NCBI GenBank assembly: GCA_022796855.1
Contig: JAAWJM010000007.1
Span: 1-61,326 of the forward strand
Origin: Clostridia bacterium
Lineage (GTDB): Bacteria; Bacillota; Clostridia; TANB77; CAG-508
Direction of reading: 5' to 3'
DNA length: 61,326 nucleotides
Shown here: in pieces, positions 1 to 9,710 of the stretch
Layout: the number at the start of each line of letters is the position of its first letter
Numbering within the stretch: the stretch's first letter is position 1
The notes under the pieces: generated by a model
Database searches by the model: none
What the model was told of the DNA's origin: nothing
Seen by the model: only the letters and a program-made list of their open reading frames with translations
Program-made: the position numbers and the translations under genes

Positions 1-320
1 GGTACTGGTACTCCATCTACCATTGTATAGTTATCTCCACTTGGTGTAGTAGGTGTATTTATTCCCGCTATGATATTATCTGCTTCTCCTAAAAATTTTG
101 TTAAATCTTCATCTTCTTTTTTCGCTGCCTCTTGGTAATTTCTTCCTGCTTCTTGGGCTCTTGTTAAGATGCCCCTTTGTCCTATTGTTAGATTAATGGT
201 TATTCCTGCTAAGATTAATAACACGATGATGGTGATCACGAGTGCCACCAATGTGATTCCTGCCTTATTTTGATGTGGATATGACACAGTCGTTTTACCT
301 GATTTTTCTCTTTTATTCAT
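1..320 (-). CDS. Prepilin-like surface/secreted protein, N-terminal part
   Basis: The gene runs off the left edge, so only the first 106 codons are seen. After a basic leader the protein has the type IV prepilin-type segment KAGITLVALVITIIVLLI (about residues 20-37), a single hydrophobic helix preceded by a Gly/Ala processing context. An Ala/Glu-rich helical stretch follows, then a Thr/Pro/Ser linker. Start at 320 is supported by AAAGGA just upstream. Such proteins are processed by prepilin peptidase and either assemble in pilus-like structures or carry variable surface domains. The missing C-terminus prevents a specific assignment. Confidence 0.7.
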   Translation of the reverse strand, partial: MNKREKSGKTTVSYPHQNKAGITLVALVITIIVLLILAGITINLTIGQRGILTRAQEAGRNYQEAAKKEDEDLTKFLGEADNIIAGINTPTTPSGDNYTMVDGVPV

Positions 321-581
321 TTTTTCCTTTGCCCCCTATTTTTAATTTTCTTTTTTCTTATTGTTTACATTTTTTCCATAAATATGCACATTGTCTTCTG
401 TTTTTATTAAAATAACAATAGCATTGTAAATACTTTTTCCTATTTAATTGTCAATGTACACATTTATTTATGTCTCTATCTTACTATTAGATGTAAATAT
501 TGTCAAGAGGGTGTTTCCACTTTTTTCGGTTTTATGCAATATTTTTCAAATATTACAAAAGTGTAAAATATTAGTTACAGT

Positions 582-1922
582 TCAGACAGTACATTTTCTA
601 TTCTGTTCGAAAGATGGGCATGCAGTCTTTCCTACCAACGTTTCACCTTTTATCTGTGCTATTCTTACTTTCTGTATGGTATTTTCTAATGCCTTATCAC
701 TCGATTTTACATACACCATGATGTAATTCGACGTGTGTCCTTTTATGTATTCTCCTTCTTGTTCTTCCAATAACACTTCTACTTCTTTTCCCATATATGC
801 CTTATTTTGTTCTTCTTGGTTTTGTTTTGATAATTCGATTAGTTTTTTACTTCGTTGTTCTTTTATTTTTCCTTCTATTTGGTTTGGCATGGTTGCTGCT
901 TTTGTACCTTTTCTTGGCGAATATTTGAAGATATGCATTTTGTAAAAATTGACTTGTTTTAAAAATTGATATGTTTCTTGGAATTCTTCTTCGGTTTCAC
1001 CTGGGAAACCGACTATGATGTCTGTTGTTAAAGAAGCATGGGGGAAGTTTTTGCGAATCAGTTTAATCCCCTCTTCAAATTCCTCTTTTGTGTATTTTCG
1101 GTTCATTCTTTGTAAGGTTTCATTACAACCGCTTTGTAATGATAGATGAAAATGGTCACATATTTTTTCTAGTTTTACCAATTCTTCAATAAATTCTTTT
1201 TGCATTAATGTTGGTTCTAATGAACCTAGACGAATTCTCTTAATCCCTTCTATGGCATTGATTTGTCTTAATAAATCAATCAGTGAGGTATGACTATCTC
1301 TTCCATAAGAAGCTAAATGAATTCCGGTAATTACCACCTCTTTTATTCCCTTTTTTGCAATTTCGGAAATTTCGGTAATAACTTCTTTTTCATTCCTACT
1401 ACGAATTCTTCCTCTTGCATATGGTATCATACAGTAAGAACAAAAACGGTCACATCCGTCTTGTACTTTAATAACGGCTCTTGTTTTGTCTGTATATGTT
1501 ATGTTTCCAAATTCCGCAAATGTTTTTTCCTGTAGTATGTCTGAAATGCTTTCTTGCCTCTGTTTTTGATATGTTTCAATATGTGCAACAATATCCTTTT
1601 TTTCTTGATTGCCAAGCATAATATCAATTTCTTTTATTTTACTTACTTCCTTTTTTGCTACTTGTACATAGCAACCTGTGACCACTAAAATAGCATTCTT
1701 ATTACGTTCTTTTGCCCTTCTTATGATTTGTCTTGATTTTCGATCAGACATATTGGTTACTGTACAAGTATTGACTACATATACATCTGCTTTTTCTTCA
1801 AAATCGATTATTTTATAACCTGCTTGTATCATTTTTTGTGTCATGGCATTGGTTTCGTATTGATTTACCTTACAACCTAAAGTGTAAAACGCAACTGTTT
1901 TTTCTTGTATTTGTTTGTTCAT
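582..1922 (-). CDS. mtaB: tRNA (N6-L-threonylcarbamoyladenosine(37)-C2)-methylthiotransferase MtaB
   Basis: A 446-residue radical SAM methylthiotransferase that converts t6A37 to ms2t6A37 in ANN-decoding tRNAs. An N-terminal UPF0004 domain carries cluster-binding cysteines (TLGCKVNQYE near residue 15, NTCTV near 51, TGCYV near 83). The radical SAM motif CDRFCSYCMIP lies near residue 155 and a C-terminal TRAM-like region follows. KVNQYE is typical of MtaB rather than MiaB. The length matches the family. The gene follows mreB on the same strand, but a strong terminator-like hairpin separates the two, so it probably has its own promoter. Confidence 0.93.
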   Translation of the reverse strand: MNKQIQEKTVAFYTLGCKVNQYETNAMTQKMIQAGYKIIDFEEKADVYVVNTCTVTNMSDRKSRQIIRRAKERNKNAILVVTGCYVQVAKKEVSKIKEIDIMLGNQEKKDIVAHIETYQKQRQESISDILQEKTFAEFGNITYTDKTRAVIKVQDGCDRFCSYCMIPYARGRIRSRNEKEVITEISEIAKKGIKEVVITGIHLASYGRDSHTSLIDLLRQINAIEGIKRIRLGSLEPTLMQKEFIEELVKLEKICDHFHLSLQSGCNETLQRMNRKYTKEEFEEGIKLIRKNFPHASLTTDIIVGFPGETEEEFQETYQFLKQVNFYKMHIFKYSPRKGTKAATMPNQIEGKIKEQRSKKLIELSKQNQEEQNKAYMGKEVEVLLEEQEGEYIKGHTSNYIMVYVKSSDKALENTIQKVRIAQIKGETLVGKTACPSFEQNRKCTV

Positions 1923-2012
1923 ATTTTACCTCACATAGACGAGAAAATCCCTCGTCCTTATATTTTCAAATTATATTTCCATTAGCGAGTCGATGTGGGA
2001 ATCGACCCCTAC

Positions 2013-2046
2013 AAAATAACACATTGTGTTACCAATGTGTTATTTT
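2013..2046 (-). terminator. Strong bidirectional hairpin between mreB and mtaB
   Basis: A perfect 14-bp inverted repeat (AAAATAACACATTG / CAATGTGTTATTTT) with a 6-nt loop and A/T tails on both sides. It is well placed to end leftward transcription coming from mreB. Confidence 0.7.
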
Positions 2047-2060
2047 CTTATTTGGAGGCA

Positions 2061-2096
2061 CCTCACCCACAGGCTTTTCCTGTACGGTGGGTCAGG
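2061..2096. repeat. GC-richer imperfect inverted repeat downstream of mreB
   Basis: The sequence between mreB and mtaB is less AT-rich than its surroundings. It contains an imperfect dyad (CCTCACCCAC paired with GTGGGTCAGG) just after the mreB stop, and a second short dyad near 1990-2010 (GTCGAT...ATCGAC). The composition resembles dispersed palindromic repeats rather than a simple terminator. Only this copy is visible in the window. Confidence 0.4.
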
Positions 2097-2099
2097 TTC

Positions 2100-3104
2100 T
2101 TATAATCGATTTTTTCCATCTAAAGAATCTAAATTATCTAATGCTTTTCCTGTTCCTAATGCTACACAAGATACGGCATCTTGTGCAATCATCACATTAA
2201 TTCCTAGTTTTTCTTGTAATAGCTTGTCTAATCCATCAACTAGACAACCACCACCTGTCATATAAATTCCTTTATCACTAATATCCGATACTAGTTCTGG
2301 TGGTGTTCTTTCTAATACAGAATGAACCGAATCGACTATCATCATTGCTGGTTCTGTTAATGCTTCCATCATTTCACTTGAATAAATGGTAATGGTTTTT
2401 GGAAGACCTGTTGTTAAATCTCTTCCTCGAATATCCATTTCCATATCTTGAATTTTAGGATAGACACAACCTATATTCACTTTTAAATCTTCTGCGGTTC
2501 TTTCCCCAATCATCACATTATGTTTTTTCTTGATATATTTGACAATGGCTTCATCAAACTTATCTCCTGCTACTTTTAGAGAATTGCTAACAACACTTCC
2601 TCCTAGTGAAATAACAGCAACATCGGTCGTTCCTCCACCAATGTCAACAATCATATTGCCACATGGTCTTGAAATATCAATTCCAGCTCCTATGGCTGCT
2701 GCAATTGGTTCTTCAATTAAATACACTTTACGTGCTCCTGCTTGTGAAGCTGCATCAATAACCGCTTTTCTTTCTACTTCGGTTACTTGTGATGGAATAC
2801 AAATCATAATTCTTGGTGCAAAAATAAATTTACCACATACTTTGGCAATAAAATGTTTTAACATTTTTTCTGTTACTGTATAATCTGAAATTACTCCATC
2901 TTTTAATGGACGTGTTGCTACAATATTCCCCGGTGTTCTTCCAAGCATTCTTCTTGCTTCTTGCCCTACTGCTAACACATCTTTTGTTCTATTATCGATT
3001 GCCACAACAGATGGCTCTCTTAATACAATCCCTTTTCCTTTTACATAAGCAATTACTGTTGCTGTTCCTAAATCGATTCCAATATCTTGACCAAAACCAA
3101 ACAT
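2100..3104 (-). CDS. mreB: Rod shape-determining protein, MreB/Mbl family
   Basis: A 334-residue bacterial actin homologue that forms membrane-bound filaments guiding cell-wall elongation. The ATP-binding signatures are clear: DIGIDLGTATV near residue 8 (phosphate 1), VDIGGGTTDVAVIS near 155 (phosphate 2) and YMTGGG near 285 (adenosine motif). Length is typical. It lies directly downstream of yunB, an arrangement in which mreB/mbl paralogues neighbour sporulation genes. Whether it is MreB, Mbl or MreBH cannot be settled here; absence of mreCD next to it favours an Mbl-type paralogue. Confidence 0.92.
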   Translation of the reverse strand: MFGFGQDIGIDLGTATVIAYVKGKGIVLREPSVVAIDNRTKDVLAVGQEARRMLGRTPGNIVATRPLKDGVISDYTVTEKMLKHFIAKVCGKFIFAPRIMICIPSQVTEVERKAVIDAASQAGARKVYLIEEPIAAAIGAGIDISRPCGNMIVDIGGGTTDVAVISLGGSVVSNSLKVAGDKFDEAIVKYIKKKHNVMIGERTAEDLKVNIGCVYPKIQDMEMDIRGRDLTTGLPKTITIYSSEMMEALTEPAMMIVDSVHSVLERTPPELVSDISDKGIYMTGGGCLVDGLDKLLQEKLGINVMIAQDAVSCVALGTGKALDNLDSLDGKNRL

Positions 3105-3211
3105 TGCGATCGTTCCTTCCTGTTTTTATATTTATTATTTCCTATTTGTTACAAATTCATTACAATTATATTACAAGTTTTAAGAAATAGCAATAGCTTT
3201 TTGGGATAATT

Positions 3212-3928
3212 TTATTGCACAATATCAACCGCATTGTCTTTGCTTAGTCCTTCTAAGTTGTAATAGGCTTCTGGGATTTTTCCTACAATTAGGTTTTCGG
3301 CAATTAGTACTTGGTTTGATATGTTTTCTTCGGTGATGTGATATGGGGTTAAGATGCTAATTTTGCAATCTACCTGTAAGTAAATTCGGTGAAGGGTTTG
3401 GTTAATGCCTTGGCTTTTAAAGTCGCTTACTAGATTAGTTTCTACATTTCCTACAAGGGATAACTCAATAGGAAGACTTGGTCCAAGTCCAGAAAACACT
3501 TTACTTCCAGTAAGGCTCCCAAGGCTTAGATGTATTTTTTCTTTTTCCGTTTGGTCAATCTTTTTTTGTATTTTTTCTCCTACATCTGAAATGATGTAAT
3601 TAATGGGTACTACATTGGATTGTATCATAGTAATATTATTTTGAGAATCTCTATGAATGGTAATAAGGTCTTCATATTGATAGTTTTTGATAATCTTGGT
3701 GGATTCTTCGTTGCAAATAATAGTAGCAACACTTTTTGCTTTATCCTTACATAGGGTATCTAAAATTGGCTCTATGGATTTTAAAATTGCTTGAAAGCTC
3801 ACCATCATTATGGTAATAATTGCCATAAATTTGAAAAATTTCTTTGTTTTCTTCGGCTCCATTTTACCAAAATGCCTAACCATCACTTTTGGTATACGAA
3901 TTTGTTTTCTTTTATAAATACTATCCAT
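3212..3928 (-). CDS. yunB: Sporulation protein YunB
   Basis: A 238-residue protein of the YunB family, required for efficient sporulation in Bacillus. It has a basic N-terminus, one membrane helix around residues 32-50, and an extracytoplasmic domain with the family-typical blocks DLITIHRDSQNNITMI, PINYIISDVGEKI and LGSLTGSKVFSGLGPSLPIE. The start is supported by AGGAGG seven bases upstream. The gene lies between the SPOCS-LysM gene and mreB on one strand, forming a sporulation/envelope cluster. Confidence 0.9.
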   Translation of the reverse strand: MDSIYKRKQIRIPKVMVRHFGKMEPKKTKKFFKFMAIITIMMVSFQAILKSIEPILDTLCKDKAKSVATIICNEESTKIIKNYQYEDLITIHRDSQNNITMIQSNVVPINYIISDVGEKIQKKIDQTEKEKIHLSLGSLTGSKVFSGLGPSLPIELSLVGNVETNLVSDFKSQGINQTLHRIYLQVDCKISILTPYHITEENISNQVLIAENLIVGKIPEAYYNLEGLSKDNAVDIVQ

Positions 3929-3989
3929 ATTTCCTCCTAGTCTAAATGACCAAAAGGCTTCTCCCCTTTGGTCATTTTCCTTATTTATC

Positions 3990-5544
3990 TTATGCAGTTA
4001 TTTCCCTTTTGGTGTATACATATTTGGGTACAAATAATTGTTGCCCTGGATAGATTTTATTTTCATCTTCTATTTTGTTTACTCTTACTATATCCGATAC
4101 CGTACTTCCTAACTTTTTAGCAATATTCCATAAAGTATCTCCCGGTTTTACAAAATAGATTACCATACTATAAATTTCTTTGTTTCTAGTCTCATCTACC
4201 TTTACTTCATCAATCATGTTAATTTGTAAGGTATTCGAAACATCTAATAAAAAGTTAATGTCTACTTTGGCTTCTATCATGCCATCCGTTCCCACTACAA
4301 AGTCTTGGCTAGTAATTTCCATTTCGGTACGAATATTCGTATTTTGAGTAAGACCTTGAATTTCTACTTGATGTTCAAAAGGTACTTTCATTTCTTTTAC
4401 ACCAATTCCACAAGTTTGATTCGTAGCATACAAATATTTTAATGTTACCTCTCCTTGGAACATCACTTTAGAATTAGCAACCGTTCTTTCCATAATGAGT
4501 GGTTTTACTTCTACATCATAAATTTGGTTTCCTCCAATTTCTGGTACTGCCATTTTTTCTCTGATATTACACATGCTTTTTACACATGTTTTATTTGACA
4601 TTGTATTTACGTTTCTTTGGTTAAATAACAAGGTTTCACTTGGACTATATAAATCACCAATTACTTTGACTTCCTTATTTTGATACACTCTTGCAAATAG
4701 TTCAATTTGTGCCTCTACATATACCGAATGTTCTTCTATCGAATTTGGTTTTACTAACATATTTTTTAGACGATACCTCATATCACAAATATCTTCTTCG
4801 GTTACATTTTCAATATCGACAAAGCCCATAATTGGTGTTGTGTTTTCAACTAATTTAATACGATTATCTTCTGTTAAATATAGCATTTTCACACACACAT
4901 CTGCTTTTGCTAGTACTTTATTATAACTAATTTTAATGTCTTTATTTTTAATCGATAGTTCTGTTTTTAAAACTTCTGCTAGATTATCAATATTATCAAT
5001 CATAATGGTATCTTTGGCATAAGTTTTGGAAATTCCTTCCCCTACTAAAGAATTAAGCTTTAAATTCTTTTCTAGTGATTGTACATCCTTTAAATTGTTT
5101 ACTTGTTTTACAATTTCAATGGTTTCATTGGAATATAGAGTTCCTTCAAATTGTAAATTTGCTTTTACACTTATTTTTCTTCCATTTAAAATTCGGCATT
5201 CTAAACTTCCGAATGGTAATAGCTTCATCTAAACTCATACCATTATTGCAATTTTCAAAATCGATAATTTGTGTAAAATCGACTGATGTTGCTAAACTTC
5301 TTGTTTCTTCGTTCTCACTATCTGCAAGATAAATAACATATACCTCTACTTCTCCATCAATTCTTACTTTCCCTTCTAATACTTCTTTTTTGTATATACA
5401 CACATTACCAGTCGTACTAATGGTATTTAAGATATCTGGCTTCACATCTGGCACAATCATGTCGCCTTCTACTAAGATGTTTTCTGTCTTTTGTCCTACT
5501 ATTTTATTGATACATAGACTCTCCTTTGTCATATCTAATTGCAT
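3990..5544 (-). pseudogene. SPOCS/DUF3794-LysM spore protein (SipL-like), single frameshift
   Basis: Two overlapping frames encode one protein of about 517 residues. The first frame (5544 down to about 5210) gives an N-terminal SPOCS (DUF3794) domain start, including GDMIVPDVKPDIL. The second frame (from about 5220 to 3990) continues at LECRILNGRKISVKA, holds further SPOCS repeats and ends in a LysM peptidoglycan-binding domain (PGDTLWNIAKKLG near the C-terminus). The total length is 3n+1, so one inserted base near 5211 (context ATTCGGAAG on the coding strand) explains the break. SPOCS-LysM proteins such as SipL anchor SpoIVA on the forespore. It may be a real pseudogene or a sequencing error. 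Confidence 0.85.
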
Positions 5545-5600
5545 GTTTTTCCCCTCTTTCTCATTTTAATTTTATATGTAATATATATGAAAAGGACAAA

Positions 5601-5628
5601 AAAAAATTCCTATTTCTAGGAATTTTTT
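5601..5628 (-). terminator. Terminator downstream of veg
   Basis: Inverted repeat AAAAAATTCCTA / TAGGAATTTTTT with a 4-nt loop ends six bases after the veg stop codon on the minus strand and has a U-rich tail. It can also act on the opposite strand. Confidence 0.75.
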
Positions 5629-5633
5629 ATGAT

Positions 5634-5927
5634 TTAAAAATTTTTACTTTTTTTCGTTTCAACGACTGGTGGAATAATTGGATTGAAATTTTCTCCGTCA
5701 AATAGCTTTACTTCAACGGTTCTTGTTAATACGTCTGTATAGCTATAAGTAACATTTCTATCATTCTCATCGTATTTTACAATAAATAAATTGGGATATG
5801 CTTTTTCAATGGTTGCCTCTTTTTCAAAATATTTACTTCTTCCTAAGGTACCTTTCACAATTATTTTTTGTCCTATGTTTTCTGTAATATCTGTTTTTAA
5901 ACTAGTAAAATCATTTCTGTAAAGCAT
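5634..5927 (-). CDS. veg: Veg family protein
   Basis: A 97-residue protein of the Veg family. In Bacillus subtilis Veg is abundant and linked to biofilm gene control. Family features are visible: the N-terminal IGQKIIVKGTLGRSK block and the central TIEKAYPNLFIVKYD block, together forming a small beta-barrel-like domain. AGGTGATAAG precedes the ATG. In Bacillus, veg lies near yabG; here yabG is about 2.5 kb away with two other genes between, so the ancestral linkage is partly kept. Confidence 0.9.
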   Translation of the reverse strand: MLYRNDFTSLKTDITENIGQKIIVKGTLGRSKYFEKEATIEKAYPNLFIVKYDENDRNVTYSYTDVLTRTVEVKLFDGENFNPIIPPVVETKKSKNF

Positions 5928-6522
5928 CTTATCACCTACTTCTTAAATATGAGGTTATTATATCATCCATGTAGGATAATGTCAAAAAACAAAAGATACT
6001 GTCACATCTAATTTTTACGATGATTTCAATTGTTTTACAGTTTTGTTACAATTGTGTGTTTTTAATATTACAGAAATATTACAAGTTTTTTTCATCTCAT
6101 GACGCTACTCTTATTATTAGGTTTTTAAAGTCTAATTTTGAAAATGTTTACAAAAAAAGACCTGATTTATTAAGATAATCTGGTCTTCTATATTATTAAA
6201 GAATTATAATAATCATTTAAAAGCTCTTGAACAGATACGAAAGCAAAAATATGAAGGATAACTTTCTTTACTCTAAAGAACCATTTTCATGAAAAGAGAA
6301 CTCCTTATTGTATAAGGTTATTAAGTAATTTTACCAACTGGTATAATATGTATATGATATTCCTATTTTACCAGTTATTATAATTCAAAAAATCGAAACT
6401 TAAATTTAAAAAAATATTGTTTTTTGATTTTTTTTTTGCTATAATTACACAGTATTTGCGGATACTATCCGAGGGTACGAAAAAAATGGCACATATTTCA
6501 CATTCAAAATGGAGGTAATCAA
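5928..6522. other. 595-bp intergenic region upstream of the secreted protease
   Basis: No convincing gene is seen. A hairpin at 6159-6189 (AGACC-GATT / AATC-GGTCT) has a U-rich tail on the minus strand. The right part holds the protease promoter (6417-6445). A short dyad GGATACTATCC at about 6459-6469 lies in the expected leader and may be a regulator site. The unusual length for this compact genome suggests a removed gene or complex control. Confidence 0.5.
6417..6445 (+). promoter_or_regulatory. Extended -10 promoter of the secreted protease gene
   Basis: TTGTTT, a 17-bp spacer and TGCTATAAT (extended -10) lie 78 bp upstream of the start codon. The downstream leader is about 70 nt. Confidence 0.6.
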
Positions 6523-7455
6523 ATGAAAAAAAATATTTTAATATTTAAACGGATGATGGTGTTTTGTTTAGTAATGGCATTGATTGCAAATTGCAATATT
6601 TATGCTATTGCAGCAAACACTTCGTCAGAAATTGTTCAGCCCGAAATGGACTTGTCTGGATTGGAAGATAACACAAGTGTTACATACAATCTAGAAACAA
6701 ATGAAATTACATATGGTGCAGACCAAAATGCAAATTCTACCATGGAATCTACAATCGAGGATGACGGTGGCATCTCTCCTAATTATATTATAGGAGATGA
6801 TAACCGGAAGCTTGTCACGAACACATTAGATAGTCCCTATCGTAATGTATGCCAACTTACTGTTAAATTTAGCGATGGTTCAATCGCTGTTGGTTCAGGT
6901 ACTTTAGTATATAATGATGTACTTTTAACCGCTGGGCATGTTGTGTATAATCAACAAAAGGGATGGGCAACTAGTATTGACGTTGCTCCAGGGAGATATG
7001 GTCGAGATGTAAGATTAGGTAAAACTTGGGCAACATCTATGACAACAAGTAATAATTGGATTAACAATGCCGACTATAATTATGATTGGGCTATTGTTGA
7101 TTTAAAAACCAGCTTTTCAACGTGGCAACAGCACGCATGTTATCAGGACGCTAATGTAGCGGTAAACAGAACCGTTCAGGCGATTGGTTATCCTTCCGAT
7201 CCTGGAAATAACAATTATAACTATTATATGTACGAAGACAAAAATATTATTACATCTGCAACGTCTTTAACATGCGATGGCATTTATGACATGACTCCGG
7301 GACAAAGCGGAGGAGCTGTTATCGATGTAGCTACAGGATACCTTGTTGGAATCATTTCGGTACAAGTTACTAATACTTCTGGGACATATTATGCTAATAG
7401 AGCAGTCTTAGTAACACCCGATTTATCTCAACGTATAAAAGCACATCAAGATTAA
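6523..7455 (+). CDS. Secreted trypsin-like serine endopeptidase (V8/glutamyl endopeptidase type)
   Basis: A 310-residue exported protease. Residues 1-31 form a signal peptide (basic start, hydrophobic core, AIAA cleavage context), followed by a probable propeptide to about residue 85. The chymotrypsin-fold catalytic triad is visible: His in LLTAGHVV (about 138), Asp in YDWAIVDL (about 189) and Ser in GQSGGAV (about 264). These features match the V8/GluSE (S1B) group. GGAGG precedes the ATG at good spacing. It is transcribed alone, against its neighbours, from its own promoter and ends at a strong terminator. The substrate is unknown. Confidence 0.88.
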   Translation: MKKNILIFKRMMVFCLVMALIANCNIYAIAANTSSEIVQPEMDLSGLEDNTSVTYNLETNEITYGADQNANSTMESTIEDDGGISPNYIIGDDNRKLVTNTLDSPYRNVCQLTVKFSDGSIAVGSGTLVYNDVLLTAGHVVYNQQKGWATSIDVAPGRYGRDVRLGKTWATSMTTSNNWINNADYNYDWAIVDLKTSFSTWQQHACYQDANVAVNRTVQAIGYPSDPGNNNYNYYMYEDKNIITSATSLTCDGIYDMTPGQSGGAVIDVATGYLVGIISVQVTNTSGTYYANRAVLVTPDLSQRIKAHQD

Positions 7456-7514
7456 ACAGTATATTATGAATGTATAAAAATTTCATAACAATAAGTAACT
7501 AATATGTGTCATTT

Positions 7515-7553
7515 CACCGAAAAAGAGAGATTTTACTTTTTCGGTGTTTTTTT
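7515..7553 (+). terminator. Rho-independent terminator of the protease gene
   Basis: An 11-bp stem CACCGAAAAAG / CTTTTTCGGTG is followed by seven T residues, about 60 bp after the stop codon. Confidence 0.9.
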
Positions 7554-7605
7554 ATACGAGCTTTTATATTAATATTAGATTTTTTTATTCTCCACTACCT
7601 TTTTA

Positions 7606-8178
7606 TTATTTAATTTCAAATTCATCTGAATATATATCAATATAACCATTATCATAAACAGGTTTTACAATTCTATATATTCCATTATTTAATTTACCAT
7701 AGTAATGTTCTAAGTCTAATATTTGAGTTAATTGATTATTTTCATTTGGTACATATGCTATTGCAATCCATACTACTTCTTCAAGAATATATTTTAAATC
7801 TTTCCATTCCCCATTAACTTTTTCTTGAATTCTAAACGCTTCACCCCAACCATAATATATTTTATTATTGTCTGTTATTCGTATTGAAACATTTGAAGAA
7901 GTTATTGTATTTTGCAACACTTCTATTTTCACATTCTCTATTGTACGGCTACTTTGTTCATCATTATTCTTATCTAGTACATTTTGACTAATTTGACTTT
8001 TATACTGATTACTTTTTTCATATAATGACAAACTACTAAAAAACATACCAAATATAATGATAATAGTAATTATTGTTATGCTTCTAATTTTTATCACTTT
8101 ATTTTTCTTAATTGAATATATTAAAAAAAGTATAAGAAATAAAATTATTAATGAAACTATTATATATCCAACACTCAT
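7606..8178 (-). CDS. Membrane protein with C-terminal bacterial Ig-like domain
   Basis: A 190-residue protein. Two hydrophobic helices occupy about residues 3-22 and 32-52; a polar linker and an external domain follow. The C-terminal half (about 80-190) shows the pattern of the Ig-like domain found in many small Firmicutes exported proteins: VSIRITDNN, YYGWGEAFRIQEKVNGEWKDL, and a terminal GIYRIVKPV strand. Such domains are often attached to lipoproteins or membrane anchors with unknown ligands. It is a single gene on the minus strand with no operon partner. Confidence 0.65.
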   Translation of the reverse strand: MSVGYIIVSLIILFLILFLIYSIKKNKVIKIRSITIITIIIIFGMFFSSLSLYEKSNQYKSQISQNVLDKNNDEQSSRTIENVKIEVLQNTITSSNVSIRITDNNKIYYGWGEAFRIQEKVNGEWKDLKYILEEVVWIAIAYVPNENNQLTQILDLEHYYGKLNNGIYRIVKPVYDNGYIDIYSDEFEIK

Positions 8179-8372
8179 ACTATATCCCCCTCATAATTTT
8201 TATATAATAATATTATCATAGATATATATGTATTTCAACATCATAATTTTTTATATTTTAAGCTTCGGTATTTTTTCAAAAAAAGAAAAACGCTAATTTG
8301 CAAACAATGTAAAAAAGCAATAGAAAGCTTACCTTCTTACTAGTAAAATTAGATTTTAAAATAATTTGTATG

Positions 8373-8404
8373 AAGAATGAGCATCTTAGTAGATGCCCAT
8401 TCTT
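8373..8404 (-). terminator. Terminator downstream of yabG
   Basis: AAGAATGAGCATCT / AGATGCCCATTCTT, a 14-bp stem with one mismatch and a 4-nt loop, starts two bases after the yabG stop codon on the minus strand. Confidence 0.75.
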
Positions 8405-8406
8405 TC

Positions 8407-9280
8407 TTATTTTTCTTCTTTTGCTCGGATTCTTGTGTAACGTTTTCCTCTTGCTCCAATGCCACTAATTCCTTTTGTGCCATCTCGTAATTCTCCGGCA
8501 ATGTCATTTATGGTAATGTATTTGTAGTCTTCTGTGGTTGCTACTTTTTCTGCTACAATGAGTGGATCCATAAAATCAATTAAGACTCTTGCTGGAGAGG
8601 ACGCAAAATTTGCTCCTGCTGCTACTAGTGCTTCATAATAGCTTTGGCAGGCTCCTGCAAAGATGACTAAATCTTTTCCGGTTTTTGCTACCCATTTTTT
8701 TGCCTCTTTTACGGTGTTTATGAAATACTTGGAATTTCGGTAATTATAGATGTCATTAAAACCTGTTCCATTTTTTATCATACCGGTCATGACCGGTAAT
8801 TACTAGTACATCTGGTTTGTATCGATTTAATAAATCATATACCACATATTCTTGCTTATTTTCTGGAACATTTCGTACAATGGCATTTAAGTTTAATTGT
8901 TTATAACATTTTACCGATTTATCACTGTATCTTTTATCTCCATCTAAATGAAGAATGATACCATTTTCTTCTCCTCTTGTTTCACGTCTCAAAAATCCTC
9001 TTTTAAAAAATGAACTTGCCGTTTGTTTTGATAAAACTGCACAATTCTTAATTTTATTTTCCAATCGGTCTTCTAAGCTTCGCATATTAGTTTGAATTTG
9101 TTTTGTTTCCATTACGACTAAATCATCTAATGTAGCATCTGCTTCAATTCGAATAATTAAGCCTTTTAAAATAGCAATTGGTTCTTCGTTTTTTCTTTTT
9201 AAAATTTTTTCTACTTTAAACAAAATATCTTTTCCATAGGATTTTCTTCCTACAATATCCCCTTTTTTAATCTTTCCCAT
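8407..9280 (-). pseudogene. yabG: Sporulation-specific protease YabG, single frameshift
   Basis: Two overlapping frames together encode a complete YabG of 290 residues, the usual length. YabG is a cysteine-type protease processing spore coat and germination proteins. The first frame (9280 to about 8779) starts at MGKIKKGDIVGRKSYG with GGTGAGG upstream and ends in VLVITGHD. The second frame continues with GMIKNGTGF, DIYNYRNSKYF, FAGACQSYYEALVAAGANFASSP and MDPLIVAEK. The break is one extra C in GACCGGTATG near 8779-8780, where the family has HDGMIK. Restoring it gives a perfect family sequence, so this is either a very young pseudogene or a sequencing error. Confidence 0.9.
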
Positions 9281-9375
9281 TTTCCTCACCTTACTTAAAT
9301 TATGTCCCACTTATATGGTATGTCGATTTTTGGGGATTGGTGACAAAAGAAAAATAACGTTTTTTTCTTTTTTGC

Positions 9376-9404
9376 TTGTAAGTTTGTGATTTCTATGTTA
9401 TAGT
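9376..9404 (+). promoter_or_regulatory. Promoter of zinc-ribbon peptide gene
   Basis: TTGTAA, a 17-bp spacer, then TATAGT preceded by TGT (extended -10). It is 122 bp upstream of the start codon, leaving a leader of more than 110 nt. Confidence 0.6.
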
Positions 9405-9407
9405 TAT

Positions 9408-9525
9408 AAATGTCCTAGAAAAGGACATTTAAGAATTTAATTAATTTTAGACAATTTCCTTCTTGTTAGAATGGGTCATATGTCCAGAAAAAATTAATTC
9501 AATTTTCTAAGAAGGAGGTTTTCAT
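9408..9525 (+). promoter_or_regulatory. Structured 5' leader of the zinc-ribbon gene
   Basis: The leader begins with a perfect hairpin AAATGTCCT / AGGACATTT (9408-9430). Further on, ATGTCC near 9480 could pair instead with the AGGACAT arm, offering two exclusive folds. The tail holds AAGGAGG before the start. No known riboswitch consensus was recognised, but the arrangement resembles cold-shock or attenuator leaders. Confidence 0.45.
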
Positions 9526-9702
9526 ATGGAAGAATATCAAGACAAAACTTTAGTATGTAAAGATTGTGGTACTGAATTTGTATTCACTGCTGGTGAACAA
9601 CAATTCTATGCTGAAAAAGGGTTCACAAACGAACCACAAAGATGCCCAGAATGTAGAAAAGCTAGAAAACAACAACGTAATAACTTCAATAATAACTACT
9701 AA
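9526..9702 (+). CDS. Small zinc-ribbon protein
   Basis: A 58-residue protein with two CxxC knuckles, CKDCG at residues 11-15 and CPECR at 40-44, spaced as in the probable zinc-ribbon (zf-trcl) family often found as short stand-alone Firmicutes proteins. The C-terminal tail is basic and Asn-rich (RKQQRNN), compatible with RNA binding. AAGGAGG lies 9 bases before ATG. The gene has its own promoter, a long structured leader and its own terminator, and is likely highly expressed. Confidence 0.85.
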   Translation: MEEYQDKTLVCKDCGTEFVFTAGEQQFYAEKGFTNEPQRCPECRKARKQQRNNFNNNY

Positions 9703-9710
9703 AAAAAGAA

